DNA from: Helichrysum umbraculigerum
Lineage: Eukaryota > Streptophyta > Magnoliopsida > Asterales > Asteraceae
Reading direction: 5' to 3'
Length of the DNA: 64,000 nt
NCBI GenBank assembly: GCA_949592205.1
Contig: CATIUR010000006.1
Coordinates: 68,692,001-68,756,000, forward strand
Both the position numbers and the translations under genes were made by a program. Shown here in pieces: positions 34,522 to 46,382 of this stretch. The first letter of the stretch is position 1, and each line of letters opens with the position of its first letter. The notes below the pieces were generated by a model that saw only the letters and a program-made list of their open reading frames with translations, did not search any database and was not told the origin of the DNA.

Positions 34522-35209
34522 TGCAAAGATTTGGGCAGGATGCTGTTATTTCTTAATTTTAGTCTCAATATGGTTGGTTTGCAACGTGATATAGAGTGAT
34601 GCATGAACTTATATGTAAGTGTCATTCCTAACTATTTCGTATAAGCTATCAAAAGAAAAAGATATAAAACTGAATATTATAAAGTGATACATCTGAAACT
34701 TGATACATGGTTTCATTGGTTTGTTTGATTAGAGTTGATACATACAAAACTGTACATATATCACTGGCATAAACCAAGATTGAATACCTCACCCACCCTC
34801 GCCCTGTAATCTGGACTCATAGTGCATTGCTAGATTGCTACACCTTAATGATATCTAATTTGTTAACTATGGTCTGATGATGCAAAGAAACCTTAGAATA
34901 TACTAATCATTTATGAAACTTATACTATACAGGTATAGAAAGTGGGATTACCTAAGGAGAAATAAATATAGGTTGTTGACCATAATATATTTTTTGCCCT
35001 AAACTTGGACCACCAGGTGAGTACATTTACGAGGTGCTACAGTTGGTACCATTGCAATTGGACGCATATGTGAGAATTGTGCCTACATCCTTGCCATTCT
35101 ATCTTCCTTGTGTTGTGCAAGCGCAACATACAGAGACTTGTTATCAACCATCTTTCCATTCATCTCAAAAAACTATGAGACTATATTTAAATTTAACATC
35201 TCTCACTAA
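34522..35209. other. Spacer, nothing recognised
   Basis: AT-rich sequence downstream of the RBBP5-like remnant; short open frames such as 35034-35219 have no recognisable domain. Confidence 0.5.
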
Positions 35210-35212
35210 GCT

Positions 35213-35240
35213 CCAATAATAATAATAATAATAATTAGTT

Positions 35241-35285
<45 letters not shown>

Positions 35286-35301
35286 GTAATAATAATAATA
35301 A
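35213..35301. repeat. (TAA)n microsatellite
   Basis: About 90 bp of TAA/AAT trinucleotide repeats with a few interruptions (TAG). Confidence 0.95.
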
Positions 35302-35878
35302 AAACATGAGTAAATTATTTAAATCGTCCATGTGGTTTTCAATTTGTTCCATAGGTCGTTCCTTACTTCCAAAAATTATTTAAATCGTCCCTGTGGTTTT
35401 CAACTTTGTTCAACGATAGTCCAAAATGGACTACTGGTGAACAAAACTTTTTGAAAAAAACATGATCAAAATATGTTAACTGCTCTTGCAAAATGAATGA
35501 TCAAAATATGTTAACTTTCTTTTTGCCGTTACATTACCTTTAGTTTTGTTGCTTGTTTGGATACCTTACAATAATGTGATATCAAAGTATAGTCTATTAA
35601 TTTAACCCCAATGAAAGAGGGTTTTTTTTTTTCTTTTTCTTTTCTTCTTTTTTTGGAATTGTGAACTTTGTGATACATGCATAAAAAATAAACAACAAAT
35701 AATTTGGAAATAAGAATGTAAAATGCTTATGTACAAGTATGTCCATTGAGAATTACGTGATGTTACCCTCACAAATATTTCAATTAGAAAATCACGTAAT
35801 ATAATAAAAATTTAATATATACTTTGTATTAAAATCAAATGATAGCCACGAATTCGCGGGTTATAGTCTAGTTTTATA
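35302..35878. other. Spacer with fragments of a 'GTCCxTGTGGT' repeat family
   Basis: Two tandem copies of AAATCGTCC(A/C)TGTGGTTTTC (about 35319 and 35379) resemble the termini of the Mutator-like element that starts at 35888. Further on, TGATCAAAATATGTTAACT occurs twice (about 35463 and 35500). No gene is visible. Confidence 0.5.
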
Positions 35879-36634
35879 TAAAATATAGAATAAATTGCAT
35901 GGATGGTCCCTGTGGTATACACACATTCTCACCGTTAGTCCCCGTTTATTGCGTGTTCGGTCTCTCGTTCAACTCAAATGACTAATATACCCTTACTATT
36001 ATTATATATTCAAATTTTTAAGTCATGAAATAAATTTATACTTAAAATCCCATCGTCCTCTTTCTTCTGTCACATTCTCACCTTAAAACGAATTCCACCA
36101 TATCAATTACTATATGCAGAATTTTCAGATCCACCATTTCTTTAATCTTTAAGAAACATTAATTTACTTCCATAAAGTTAAAGGTATCTTCATCAACAAA
36201 TGGGTTCTAGCTTTCTAGCACCATGCCACTAAGACATCAACACCATCATCAATTTTTCACTTACGAGAAGTATACAACAACCCCATTAATTGTTTCCACA
36301 TCTCCATGTTTTGTGATTAACACACACGCGCAGTTGATAAATTCATATCCGTAAGTATGCGACAAGGTGTTTGTGCAGCGACGATTTACATATTATTAGG
36401 ATATCTACTAATTAAATAGTATAATATTAACTTCACAAACATATGCATATGGCATATGACGTAAACAACATAACACTTCAAGTATCAAATATATATATGC
36501 ATGAACCATGACTCCCTTGCCTTTCACTACATACCTTCCGATGACTATGCAATCTTCATGACAGAATGGACATCTACACTTCAGAACCCAATCAAAGGCA
36601 AAAACAGGGTATTGTTGGCTATTGTACGAAGGCC

Positions 36635-36883
36635 TATAAATAGTTGGCAATATTTCGTGTGATGGCACAAGTTAATACAAATAACTTTCTGTTACAATTA
36701 ACTAACATCTCAGTCATCTCACTCTCCTTATTCCCATTCACAATCTCAGAATTGCTCGGCTCCAAATATGGAAATGTGGCGTATAACCGCATGAATGTAA
36801 TGCGAACTACCAACCGGGAATCCCCACCCGAGCCACAATCTTCTTATGAATATTCACACATCCCGCTCACCTCTTTTCGTTGA
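36635..36883 (+). other. Gene-like segment within the Mutator-like element
   Basis: A TATAAATAG box (36635-36643) is closely followed by an open frame from ATG 36662 (MAQVNTNNFLLQLTNISVIS) to 36883. The TATA box lies too close to the ATG for a normal leader. I do not recognise the product; it could be a captured gene fragment (as in Pack-MULEs) or chance. Confidence 0.25.
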
Positions 36884-36912
36884 TCGATCCTTAAAAAACA
36901 GACCGATATAAC

Positions 36913-37098
36913 CAGGGGCGGAGACAGGGCGGGGCAGCGTAGGCAGCCGCCCCCACAGAAACTTTTAAATTACGTAAAAAATAAATTTTTTTAAGGTATG
37001 AATGACATTTAAAAAATTTCGCCCCCACTACACTGTAGAAGAAATAAAAATAATTTTTTTTTCGCTCCCTCCATTTAGATTTCCTGGCTCCGCCCCTG
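36913..37098. mobile_element. hAT-type MITE with perfect 8-bp TSD
   Basis: 186 bp with terminal inverted repeats CAGGGGCGGAG and CTCCGCCCCTG, flanked by GATATAAC on both sides (36905-36912 and 37099-37106). It sits inside the Mutator-like element, so it inserted later. Confidence 0.92.
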
Positions 37099-37463
37099 GA
37101 TATAACCCTTAACTGGTGCTTATCGGTTAGACCCGTGAGCTAAGGTATCATCACATATTTTCCGGATGTTGCAGGTCGACGGAAAAGCTTGAAACGGGAT
37201 TTGATATATATCATGGTCAACAATTCCGATTTGACTGCCAACCTAACTCCAGTAAAGTGGGGGTACTTCCGGCGATACATTTGCAATTAAAACTCGATAA
37301 CCAAATCTGACAGCTCATATATATTGCGGGATTGGCGGCGGGGTAACTGGTATTGTCGGAGAAGATGATGATGAGTGAAGTCTCATTTGTGGTCGGTGAT
37401 GGTGTAAGGCTACGGTGTGAGGGAAGGGAAGAGATGATGAGATTTTAGGTATTAATTTAAGTT

Positions 37464-38185
37464 GAAAATTACATCAATCATTTTTATGGTTTGATCTAAA
37501 TCTCACTAGCAATCCTCTAATTAATTTGATTACACTGGTCATCCTTTTTTTGAAATTTGTTAGGTCAATAGTACTTTAGACTAACGATTGTTAACTCTAT
37601 GTTAAAAATGATCTTGTGTGTCGTTTTTTTAAAATTTTTTTAAGTAAATATAAATTATAAAATCTAAAATATGTATAGATACATTATTAGGTGCTCAAAC
37701 ATCATTTTCATCTTTCATATCTTATCTCGTCATAATTTTGGTGGCCACTATCTCATCTCTTTTGCATCCATTCCGATGAGCCTAGCTTCAAAGTAAAACG
37801 GCATTGATAAGTGTGAACTAGTTAAGCCAAAATGTATATATATGTGTAGAAAGATGGTGGTGAATTTGAGTGGTGCAATATAAAATTTGATGTACCAAAT
37901 TTGATGATGAATAAAATGAGGGAAATATAAAAAAAAAATTTGCGCACCTAATAATGTATCTATACATATCTTTGATTTTATAATCTATATTTTACTCAAA
38001 AAATTTAAAAGAATAAAAAAATTTACACACACGGTCCTTTTTAATGAAGAGTTAACAATCGTTAGTGTAAAGGACTATTGATGTAACAAGTTTCAAAAGA
38101 AAGGATGATCGATATGATTAAATTAATTAAAGGACTCCCAGTGAAATTTGAAGTAAACCATAAGGATGATTTGTGTAATTTTTTC
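37464..38185. repeat. Second inverted repeat pair (about 240-bp arms)
   Basis: Arms 37464-37698 and 37939-38185 are inverted copies with moderate divergence (for example GTATAGATACATTATTAGGTG against CACCTAATAATGTATCTATAC), around a 240-bp loop. The right arm continues directly into the right arm of the outer element. This may be a nested foldback element or a rearranged inner part of the MULE TIR. Confidence 0.75.
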
Positions 38186-38613
38186 AAGTGGAAAATAAAT
38201 AAGATGAGGGTATATTAGTCATTTGAGTTGAATGAGGGACCGAACATGCAACAACTTTTGAGTTTTTGGACTGTGCATGCAAAAAACAAAGTACAAGGAT
38301 TAACGGTGAGCATGTGTGTAAACCACAGTGAGCATCTATGCAATTTTACTCTAAAATATACTCCCGTATTTAATGTCATATAATATAAAATTAAAAAATG
38401 TAATGTCATGTAATATAAAAATAAAAAATTGAATTTCAAATTGGATTAATTAAAGTTTTATGAACATGGGACATAATTATGGAGGTTTGAAAGAAAGGGT
38501 AGCATGGAATCTCAATAAAAAAAAGCAGATAGCGATGGATGTATCCCAAGTTACACGTACGCGGAAATCCACATCACTCTTTACTCCTTTTTTAATTAAT
38601 TCTCATTCTCATT

Positions 38614-38697
38614 CTTTTTTTTTTTTTAAGGCAGTTTTAAATCACTGACGGACTTAGGCAGGTAGTGGTCCACCCGATCATCTCCATAAGTTTGAGA
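38614..38697 (-). mobile_element. 5'-truncated SINE
   Basis: A T run (38615-38628) followed by AAGGCAGTTTTAAATCACTG and GGTCCACCCGATCATCTCC matches the 3' end of the SINE at 40869-41240. On the minus strand it is the SINE 3' end with a poly(A) tail. Confidence 0.75.
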
Positions 38698-38713
38698 TAT
38701 TCACATATTAAAT

Positions 38714-38876
38714 GGGGGATAATTACATATATATATATATATATATACCCAATTTAAATTGAAAAATTACATATTTTTCCAAACATGTTTAATTGTACAT
38801 CATACATTGAATACTTATGTTTTTGGTAAATATGATACTATACCACTTAAGTTGGATATATATGTAATTATCTCAA
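38714..38876. mobile_element. Small MITE-like element with AT-rich inverted ends
   Basis: GGATAATTACATATATAT on the left and ATATATATGTAATTATC on the right are inverted repeats enclosing about 130 bp. The ends include an AT microsatellite. TSD not resolved. Confidence 0.45.
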
Positions 38877-38965
38877 ATCGTAAGACAAGATAACTAACAA
38901 TTCTTTCGATTCCTAATTCAATGAAACAAGTTTAGCACATTAGTTTTGCATTAAGTAATAAAAGT

Positions 38966-41164
38966 GTTAGACCCATATTCGTTTTTGAACCAATAAGAAA
39001 AAAATCAAACACGAGTTGAAAATATTTCGATTATAATATCATATTAAAAGAGGTTTATACAAAACATAAGTCGAAGTCTTGATGACTATTCGAGTCAACA
39101 TTCAAAAGAGTCAATGGTCAACCGTTGAATTCAAAAGACTAATATTTAAAGTTTTCATATTAAGATCGATATTTAGTAAAGTTTAACAAAAGAGGAACAA
39201 GCTTATATCTTGGCCCGGTTCATAACTACCCTTGAACCCAAACCCTTTCGCTAATCTTGAGCCTTGCCCTTGAGATTCCTATCCATCCCTTGAACTTGAT
39301 CACCTAAGGACATACACAATTTTAACAACAGGTAAGCATTTCATGCTTAGTGAATACACGGATTTAGAAAACAATATATATGACGGCTTTCAAATAAAGA
39401 GTCATTTAGTAAACGGCATTCAAGATAAATAACTGGTTTATTATACGGCATTTAACTAAAGTAATCCTATCATTAAACCTTGCAACTCACGGCTTTCGTG
39501 TGCCTCCGCACTCAACCTAAACTATGGATCCAAGTTAGGTAAAATGGGTTCGTCAACCCCGGCTTTCATGCCTACATCCGGCTCATATTTGGTTGCAAGT
39601 AAAACAATAGAAAAACATGTGATTCAATATATATAAAACTACATTTATAAATAAAAAGGCATTCGTAAATAAACGGCTTTTTAATGTATGTCCTTAGTAG
39701 TAGAAGTCCGTGTACTCACCTGAAGCCTTATCTACAATCACACTTTATTCTTATCTCGTAATTACCACCTGAAATCTATATATAGTAGATCAACATATAA
39801 GTTACATTGTCCAACAACCTATAAACAACTTACAACAAGTATGACCCAAACCCAATATTTCAGCTTTGATACCCTGTACCACTTTAGTAATTTGACAAAC
39901 TTAAACTTTGAATTAGATCCAGAAACTTATTTCATGTTAAAGTAGACTTGTTAAGCTTTCCAATGGTATACGATACACCTTAATCGGAGTAACGGTTGAC
40001 TAGATATGATCTAATGAAAACAGTCCATCTTTTCTGATGTAAACCTACGGGTCTGCTGTAAATCAGCAACCCACAGCAGCCCAAAAGTGACCAAAAACTC
40101 ATCCAAAACATGTTCAAACTATTCCAAATACTTTTGGTAGTCACTACAAGTTTTATAGCATGTTTAGGGTCATTTCCAACAACTTTTTACATCGACAATT
40201 AACTTATCTTATTCCTTAAAAACTTGAGTTTTCATGATCCATTTTGTATACCCCATTTCGCTTTACAACAATAATAATACAATAAATTTAAGTTTTCTCC
40301 ATGATATTATATCTTTCATGAAGTTCTTTAGTGTCATTAAAAGTACATTTGCATCTATAAACATAAATATCAATTTGACTCCATTTGGTGATGTTCGACT
40401 ATAAAAGTCAAGAAATCAGCAAACATGCAACTTCATCTACCTCTGACTTTCCAATTAAATCCGAATTCTAACTTTCTAATAGTTTGATTCCAGTTTTCAA
40501 GCACTCACATTATCATCTATCAACATAAATCTCACTTTCCCCCACTTTATACCCAAACCTAAGTAAGAATAGAGTTGAAATGGAAATTATACCTTAAGCT
40601 CTCTTCTTGATGTTCATCACCAATAGTTTACAAATCTTCCTCTAACTCCTTTTAAATCTTCAATTTAGCAAAATCCTTCCTCTTGGATATATCTCTCTAG
40701 TACACACACATGAGTTCATATTTGAAAATAGAAATGTCTAGAGAAAGAAATGGAAATTTTACTTATATCAGCTCCTGGCCCAAATTCCAAAATTGACATT
40801 TTGGTCCCTAAACTTTCAGTAATTATCCCTTGTTATCCAATTTAAACTAGTTTTAATCTATTAGGTACATTTTTTTTTTTTTTTAAGGCAGTATTTGAAT
40901 CACTGACCGACCCCCATTATGGTCCACCCGATCATCTCCAATGAGTTCGAAGCCAAGACGACGCCCTAAAGGGGTTGTTCTCCCATGTCTTGGATGGGTA
41001 TTGCGTCGCAGGATTCCCCCTCACAACGAGACTCGAACTCACCACTAAGGAGAAGCCCCATTCTGGGGAAAACTCCTTACCACTGGGCCAAGACACCAAT
41101 GGATTTCCTTGAGGAAGAAAATCCAAATCCAATACCTCTTTATAGGGATCGAACCTGGGACAAC

Positions 41165-41197
<33 letters not shown>

Positions 41198-41366
41198 AAG
41201 ACTCAAGAGAATCTTTGGTGGCCAACTCCGCTAGACGGTGTTTGACTCATTAACTACATCCTTTGACTTGAATAGTCAACTCAGTCAATAATATCACATT
41301 ATTCAAACATTTAAAATTTAGGACCAATAAAATAAGCTCATACCTTATATATTTTAGGGTGTTGCA
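38966..41366 (-). mobile_element. Solo LTR (gypsy-like), with a SINE inside
   Basis: About 2.4 kb bounded by TGTTAGACCC and GGGTGTTGCA, imperfect inverted termini of the TGTAACACCC type. A perfect 5-bp duplication AAAAG lies at 38961-38965 and 41367-41371. No internal region accompanies it, so it is the product of LTR-LTR recombination. The + strand is G-poor, like the minus-oriented element E, and the TGCAACACCC end suggests minus orientation. The SINE at 40869-41240 is nested in it. Confidence 0.85.
40869..41240 (-). mobile_element. Full-length-like SINE with two tRNA-like modules
   Basis: Read on the minus strand it begins near 41240 with an A-box-like TAGCGGAGTTGG and, after a G-run expansion (C run at 41168-41195 on +), a perfect B-box-like GGTTCGATCC (about 41148-41157). 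A second module follows: TGGCCCAGTGGTAAG (about 41078-41092) and GAGTTCGAGTCTCG (about 41025-41038). The element ends in poly(A) (T run at 40870-40884). Two pol III-type promoters in series suggest a dimeric SINE. A truncated copy is at 38614-38697. Confidence 0.7.
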
Positions 41367-41489
41367 AAAAGTTTCGACAACTTTCTTGTATTATTCTCCA
41401 TGTTTTGTTAGTATTTTAGAATTGTATATGCTATCTAATGAATTGAACAAGATTATATAATTTTGGGATATAAATGGTCAAGATAGTAG

Positions 41490-42456
41490 TGTAACACCCC
41501 AGTATTCGAGGTATTATTTTAGTGTATCCAGAAATATACATATTATGAAATATTATTATATAAGTAATAAGATACAATATAAAACGCAATTGGATTCCTC
41601 AGTTCCAGACTGTGTGAAATAAAAGAATTAAAATTATATACACAGCTACGTGTTTAATTCCTGATGCATTCTAAACTTTCCAGAATTCTAAAGCAGAGGA
41701 ACCAAAATCGTCTCTCATCATCACCATCATCAATCCTTCTTATCTAGCTTCAAATTAAGCTTTAGAATCTTTGATTCTTCATCTCCATCATCATCTTTAA
41801 CTCACTGTAAGTGAATTCTCTATAATCTATAAGCTAGGGTTTAAGTAGTTAATGGGTTTTAGTGGGTTTCATTGAATTAGATTAAATCAGAGAAAGGAAT
41901 TGATTGGGTTAGTGATTACTAGCCTAATTATCACTCATAACAATCATTTCTATTCAGGAAATGATGAATTCACTATTTATGTTCTTGAGCGAAATTGGAG
42001 GTTTTGATAAATTATCATAACTTAACCTCAATTAATCTAAAGTATAGGTTATAATGATTAATTGAATATGGAAATAATATTAGAATGAAGAATTGAAATA
42101 GATATGATGAATTATAGCTAGTGATCATGATTAGTGAAAGTAACTTGGATTAGTGAATTACTTAGATTAATCAAAGTGGGGGAGAGTGAATTATGATTCA
42201 TTAACTAGTTGTTGTGAATTGTATAATCTAAATGTATCATTATGAATTATGAATAGGTGATTAAAGGCTTGGAATATACTTGTATCTTGGTTGCTTGAAA
42301 TCTTCAAATCGTAAGGTGAGTACATGGAGAATCAATTAGGTGAAGGTTATGTGATCTCGATTTGTTTACAAACAAGAGATTTCACATAATCATGTTTTGA
42401 GAGTCCCGGAATCACTATCAGTTAGTGATTTGGAATCGTAAAGTGTAAAGTTTAAT
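41490..42456 (+). mobile_element. Element F: 5' part of a gypsy LTR, interrupted by copia element G
   Basis: Begins TGTAACACCCCAG, the standard start of this type of LTR, and contains the GTTCCAGAC block shared with B and C. It is cut at 42456 by the copia LTR. The remainder should lie beyond the right edge of the window, on the other side of G. Confidence 0.7.
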
Positions 42457-43361
42457 TGTAGAAGGGGTGGGGGTGGGGGGGGAGGGGGTGAATACAATTT
42501 GAAACTATTTCAGATTTTAACTTAGTTAATTAATTAGTTTTAAATTGTTTAACAGAAACAGAGTATAAACGATAGTAACAGAGTATTCAAATATATGACA
42601 ATATCAAAGTGAAGAAGTAATAGTAGCTTAAAAGGTGAATTGTATTGATCATAAAATTCACAAGTGTTGAATGTGGAATGGATTAACCAAAGTTAATCCA
42701 ATTCAAACACTTAGCTAATCTATTACAAATTGAGAAGAACAGCAGTGGACAAACACGCTGACTGTTCTCTCGCTGGATCGACAATACGTACTCTAGACAA
42801 ACTGATCACTGACACACAAGTGATACGTACTCTAGACAAACTGATCACCGACATTCTGTGGGTCCCAATTCTGTTACCGCAAATATCTCGTTACCTTAAA
42901 ACCAATCATTTGCTGCCACGTAATCTTTCGGACATACTTCAAGTTGGAACACTCTTGCTGATGTATAGATAAGTACAGTACTTTCTGTACTTGATGATTG
43001 AAAGGCTTTATTGAATAGTCCCTGAAGATGCAGTAATCATCCTCACTCACTGCGAGCTAACATGCTCTTGTAAAATGACTTGAACTAGAGATCTTCAGTG
43101 AGTAGCTGTTATTCTGGCAGTGACTTTTGCCTTTATTGATTTGAAGATGTAGAGCTCTCGCTGTCAAGATCAGCGACACACAAAGTTGAGCTTTAATCTT
43201 CCTCAGCATATCAATTCCTTGAGAGTAGAATGAATGACGATCAGCGAAACCAATCTTCAGCAACAGCAGCTTTGATACAATTCATTTCTTCATCGAGTAG
43301 TGTTAAGTTAAGTTGTTCAGCGACCAGCGACTCAACATGGTCAGCGACCAGTGACTCAACA
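42457..43361 (-). repeat. 3' LTR of copia element G
   Basis: On + it runs from TGTAGAAGGGG to GACTCAACA, so on the minus strand TGTTGAGTC...CCCCTTCTACA, with TG/CA ends. Length about 905 bp. Contains two copies of ATACGTACTCTAGACAAACT, 49 bp apart (42784 and 42833). Confidence 0.75.
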
Positions 43362-43376
43362 ATCTCCCCCTAAATG
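43362..43376 (-). other. Polypurine tract of element G
   Basis: Minus strand ATTTAGGGGGAGAT adjacent to the LTR start TGTTGAGTC. Confidence 0.75.
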
Positions 43377-43626
43377 ATTGTGATCGAAGCTCCCTAGACA
43401 AACTTGTTGCTGAAAAAGTTTATAGTCAGTGTTTAAGATTTTAAACATTCAGTGACTTACACTTTGATCCATTCATTTATTTTTTTGGATTCTTTTGACA
43501 TAATCTGAGTTATGCACTTTGGTTTTCTCAAAAGATCAGATATTATTGAACTGCAAAATATAAAGTATAGATAGTTTTTCAGTTACAATACATCTAATCT
43601 ATTACAGGTTTTAAACCTACTATATT

Positions 43627-43762
43627 CAGCGATTAGATAAATAGCAGAGATTCCTACTATCTTCAGCGATTAGATAAATAGCAGATATTCCTACTTTCTT
43701 CAGCGATCAGATAAATAGCAGAGATTCCTACTATCTTCAGCGATTAGATAGAACAGTGATTC
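43627..43762. repeat. 37-bp tandem repeat
   Basis: CAGCGATTAGATAAATAGCA followed by GAGATTCCTACTATCTT recurs at 43627, 43664, 43701 and (partial) 43738, each exactly 37 bp apart with few substitutions. It lies in the 3' untranslated part of element G. Confidence 0.9.
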
Positions 43763-43885
43763 TTGGTATATCAAACCTACTATCTTCAGCATGACACCCT
43801 CTCACGAAGCTTTAACCGACTGAAAATCAATGAAAATGAACCTTCAGATACTTGATCAGGATAGAGAAAGATTCATTGCTAAGCT

Positions 43886-45004
43886 TCAGATACTGATCCG
43901 GATAAAGAAAGATTCATTGCTAAGCTGAAATGGCACAAATATTGAATAAAATCGCCAAGAAAATTGTAACTCAAATACACGGAATATGTAAGTTTTGTGA
44001 TAGAAGCCGCAAAGATGATTCCCAAGTATCAGCAACTTTAATAGTAGCAGCGATTTTTCATATGAGCATAAGCAACATTGGTTTTTGCATTTATTTGTAC
44101 ATTTTCTCCCCCTTGATAACAGCACGAAGTAGATCAGCATTTCTGTGGTAGCATCAGCAACAGTTGAATATTTCTCCCCCTTGATGATATCAAGAAATGC
44201 TGCAACAAATGTTTGATCTTTTTGTAGTAAGTGAGTGGTTTTCTCGTCATCATCAGCTTGTGTTTTAGCTGATGGATCATCGAAAACAGAGGGATCAGCC
44301 TGTATCTCTCCCTGTGACTGGAGAGAGATATTGACAGCTAGTGCAGTGATAGATGAGATTTGGCTCGGGTATGTAGCCAGTGATGTGATATCAGCAATGA
44401 GTGTGTTATCACCCACTGATACCACTTGCCCTTTTGATGAAGTGTCATCCTTTTGTGAGAATGACAAGTGGCTGATGGTTAGACTCGATATGAGGGTGTG
44501 GGATGCACCCAAATCACTGCTAACAATAGTTTGAGCTATTGTAGCTGTCTGCAGTTGTCCCTTTTTAGAATCACTGGACTTTCGGGAGTCCAATGAAGCA
44601 GTTGAAGGCTTGGGGTCAGCAAGGGTGCCCGCAGGGACTGAACGTTCAGCCTCCGTTTCACCCTTGGCATCCTTGGATGTCTTCATTTTGCTATGTTCCT
44701 GATCCGTTAATGTCAGGAACCCTAATTTGGATGTTTTCTTGGGAGAGGATGGTGATTTCTTGATTGGTGATTGACTAATGATAGTCACTAGGGGTGTTGT
44801 CAGTGACGTAGTCGTTTTGGTTGTAAGAACGGACGGACGTACATCAGTTTCAGACTGGATCACAAGTAATCCCTGTTTTCTCATGAGAGTATTAAAAAAT
44901 ATGATCACTGTTTTTGAATAAAAATTTTGAGAGCACATCAGGGTTGATTTTAAAGATTTGGATAGCAATTTAACCCTGTTTACTTTAGTGATCAGTATCT
45001 TCAC
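43886..45004 (-). CDS. Extra 3' ORF of copia element G (env-like position)
   Basis: Minus-strand open frame of up to 372 codons between the end of pol and the 3' LTR. The first ATG is not certain. The middle is rich in Ser, Thr and Lys (SPSSPKKTSKLGFLTLTDQ, SLDSRKSSDSKKGQLQ) and predicted disordered; the last 80 residues are hydrophobic/aromatic and may be read-through beyond the true end. There is no clear signal peptide. SIRE-type copia elements are known for an extra ORF here, sometimes called env-like. I see no fusion peptide or receptor domain and make no functional claim beyond the position. Confidence 0.45.
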   Translation of the reverse strand: MKILITKVNRVKLLSKSLKSTLMCSQNFYSKTVIIFFNTLMRKQGLLVIQSETDVRPSVLTTKTTTSLTTPLVTIISQSPIKKSPSSPKKTSKLGFLTLTDQEHSKMKTSKDAKGETEAERSVPAGTLADPKPSTASLDSRKSSDSKKGQLQTATIAQTIVSSDLGASHTLISSLTISHLSFSQKDDTSSKGQVVSVGDNTLIADITSLATYPSQISSITALAVNISLQSQGEIQADPSVFDDPSAKTQADDDEKTTHLLQKDQTFVAAFLDIIKGEKYSTVADATTEMLIYFVLLSRGRKCTNKCKNQCCLCSYEKSLLLLKLLILGNHLCGFYHKTYIFRVFELQFSWRFYSIFVPFQLSNESFFIRISI

Positions 45005-46078
45005 ATACTCTGTTTTTGGGATGGAAAAATGTTTTAGTGAATAAAATGATTTTTTGAAACTGTAATGACAAAATCCTTACCAACTGAAGAAGTTTGAGGA
45101 AATTGATTTCGTCGTTACAGAAAGCAAAAAGATTTTGTATGGTGTTTATTTTGAAAGGTTTTTATGAAAATCAAGAGGACGATTGGATTGAGATGAGTAT
45201 AAGTGGCTTGATTTATAGAGGCCCTCTTAATTATCATGTGGATAAAAATGGGTTAACGTGGTTGATGGTGGTGGTGAGTAGAGGTGGTATAGAGGTGATA
45301 ATTGATGGTGGTAAGTGGTATAGGGGTGATGATTATGAAAACTGGTGGTATTAATGGTGATGGGAGAGGTGTGCCGGAAAAATACACTGACGTAAGAGAG
45401 AGAGAGTGTCAGATGATACGAATTTTCCGTTACACCACAACCCATAAATAATTTTTGTAAACTTAATAGCACCATTAAGTGATATCTTTAGAGAGAAAGA
45501 GTTACTGAAGATATCTAATCAATTTCTTGATTTACCACCCAGAAGAAATATAACAATAATAAGATAATAAATTTAATTGTTTATCTTGCTGTGACTAGAT
45601 CTCGCTGACTTAATCACAACTTAGAATACTGATTGAGTCATTGTGAAATAGTTACAGTTTTGATATAAATTTCACTTATTAACTCACTATTGTTATATTG
45701 AAAGTTTTTCTTTTCTCTCTCTTTTTTTTATTAAGAAGAACATGAATATAGATTATGTCTTATGTTAAATGTATAACATATATTTATATTACACCTCACT
45801 GATCTAGTTACAACTTAGAATACTAACTAGATCAGTTAGAGATATCATAGAGCAATGCTACAAACCTGTCATTGAGACATAAGAAAATATTCATGAGTCT
45901 TTGTAAGAATATAACGTTAGAAGATCACATTAAGCTGGGTATTAATCTTGCTGATTAGTTCAGTAAGGATTAAAACATCAGTGTGTATGGTCAACTACAA
46001 TTATACTTTACAAAGACAAATTATTTAAAACATTTATAAATTTAAACGACAATAAATAAATAAACTCAAAGAGTTCAT
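45005..46078 (-). other. Spacer between copia pol and the 3' ORF
   Basis: No supported ORF. Two similar blocks with CTAGAT(C)/ACTTAGAATACT (about 45594-45640 and 45798-45838) suggest a local duplication. Confidence 0.45.
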
Positions 46079-46311
46079 TTATTCATTGAAGTTTAACATA
46101 CCAAGCTCGCTGATAAGAAAATTAAATCTTTTCTCATCCAGAGGTTTTGTAAACAAATCAGCGAGTTGGTAATCAGTTGGAATGAAATGAAGTTCAATAT
46201 CACCTTTCATCACATGGTCCCTGATGAAATGATATCGTACATCAATGTGCTTTGTCCTTGAGTGCATCACTGGATTGTTTGAAATGGCTATGGCACTTTG
46301 ACTATCACAAT
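46079..46311 (-). pseudogene. Copia element G RNase H, C-terminal piece
   Basis: The minus-strand frame begins right at the end of element E and reads CDSQSAIAISNNPVMHSRTK, then HIDVRYHFIRDHV and LADLFTKPLDEKRF, ending at 46079. It holds the catalytic Asp of the CD-x-QSAI motif of copia RNase H and the conserved pol C-terminus. About 15 residues expected between this piece and the one at 50258-50430 are absent, so DNA was lost when E was truncated. Confidence 0.88.
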
Positions 46312-46382
46312 TGAAACACCCCAATATTTTTCATGTATTATTTTAGTGTTTTAAAAAAAAACTTTGTTTAAACTGTAACAAC

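Larger units (their letters stand above)
35888..38351. mobile_element. Mutator-like non-autonomous element with long inverted arms and 9-bp TSD
   Basis: The left arm (35888-36000) from GAATAAATTGCATGG to ACTAATATACCCT matches the reverse complement of the right arm (38351-38205), which begins GAGTAAAATTGCATAG. The element is flanked by a perfect 9-bp duplication TAAAATATA (35879-35887 and 38352-38360; the shared A makes the left edge uncertain by one base), the TSD length of MULEs. Inside lie a second inverted pair (37464-37698 and 37939-38185), a hAT MITE and a gene-like segment near 36600-36880. No transposase is seen. Confidence 0.8.

Noticed and set aside
40932..41245. Frames with poly-Gly or poly-Pro near the C run
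   Set aside because: They arise from the homopolymer and the SINE; not genes.
43930..44534. Plus-strand frames opposite the copia 3' ORF
   Set aside because: Antisense shadows; the element's other genes are all on the minus strand.
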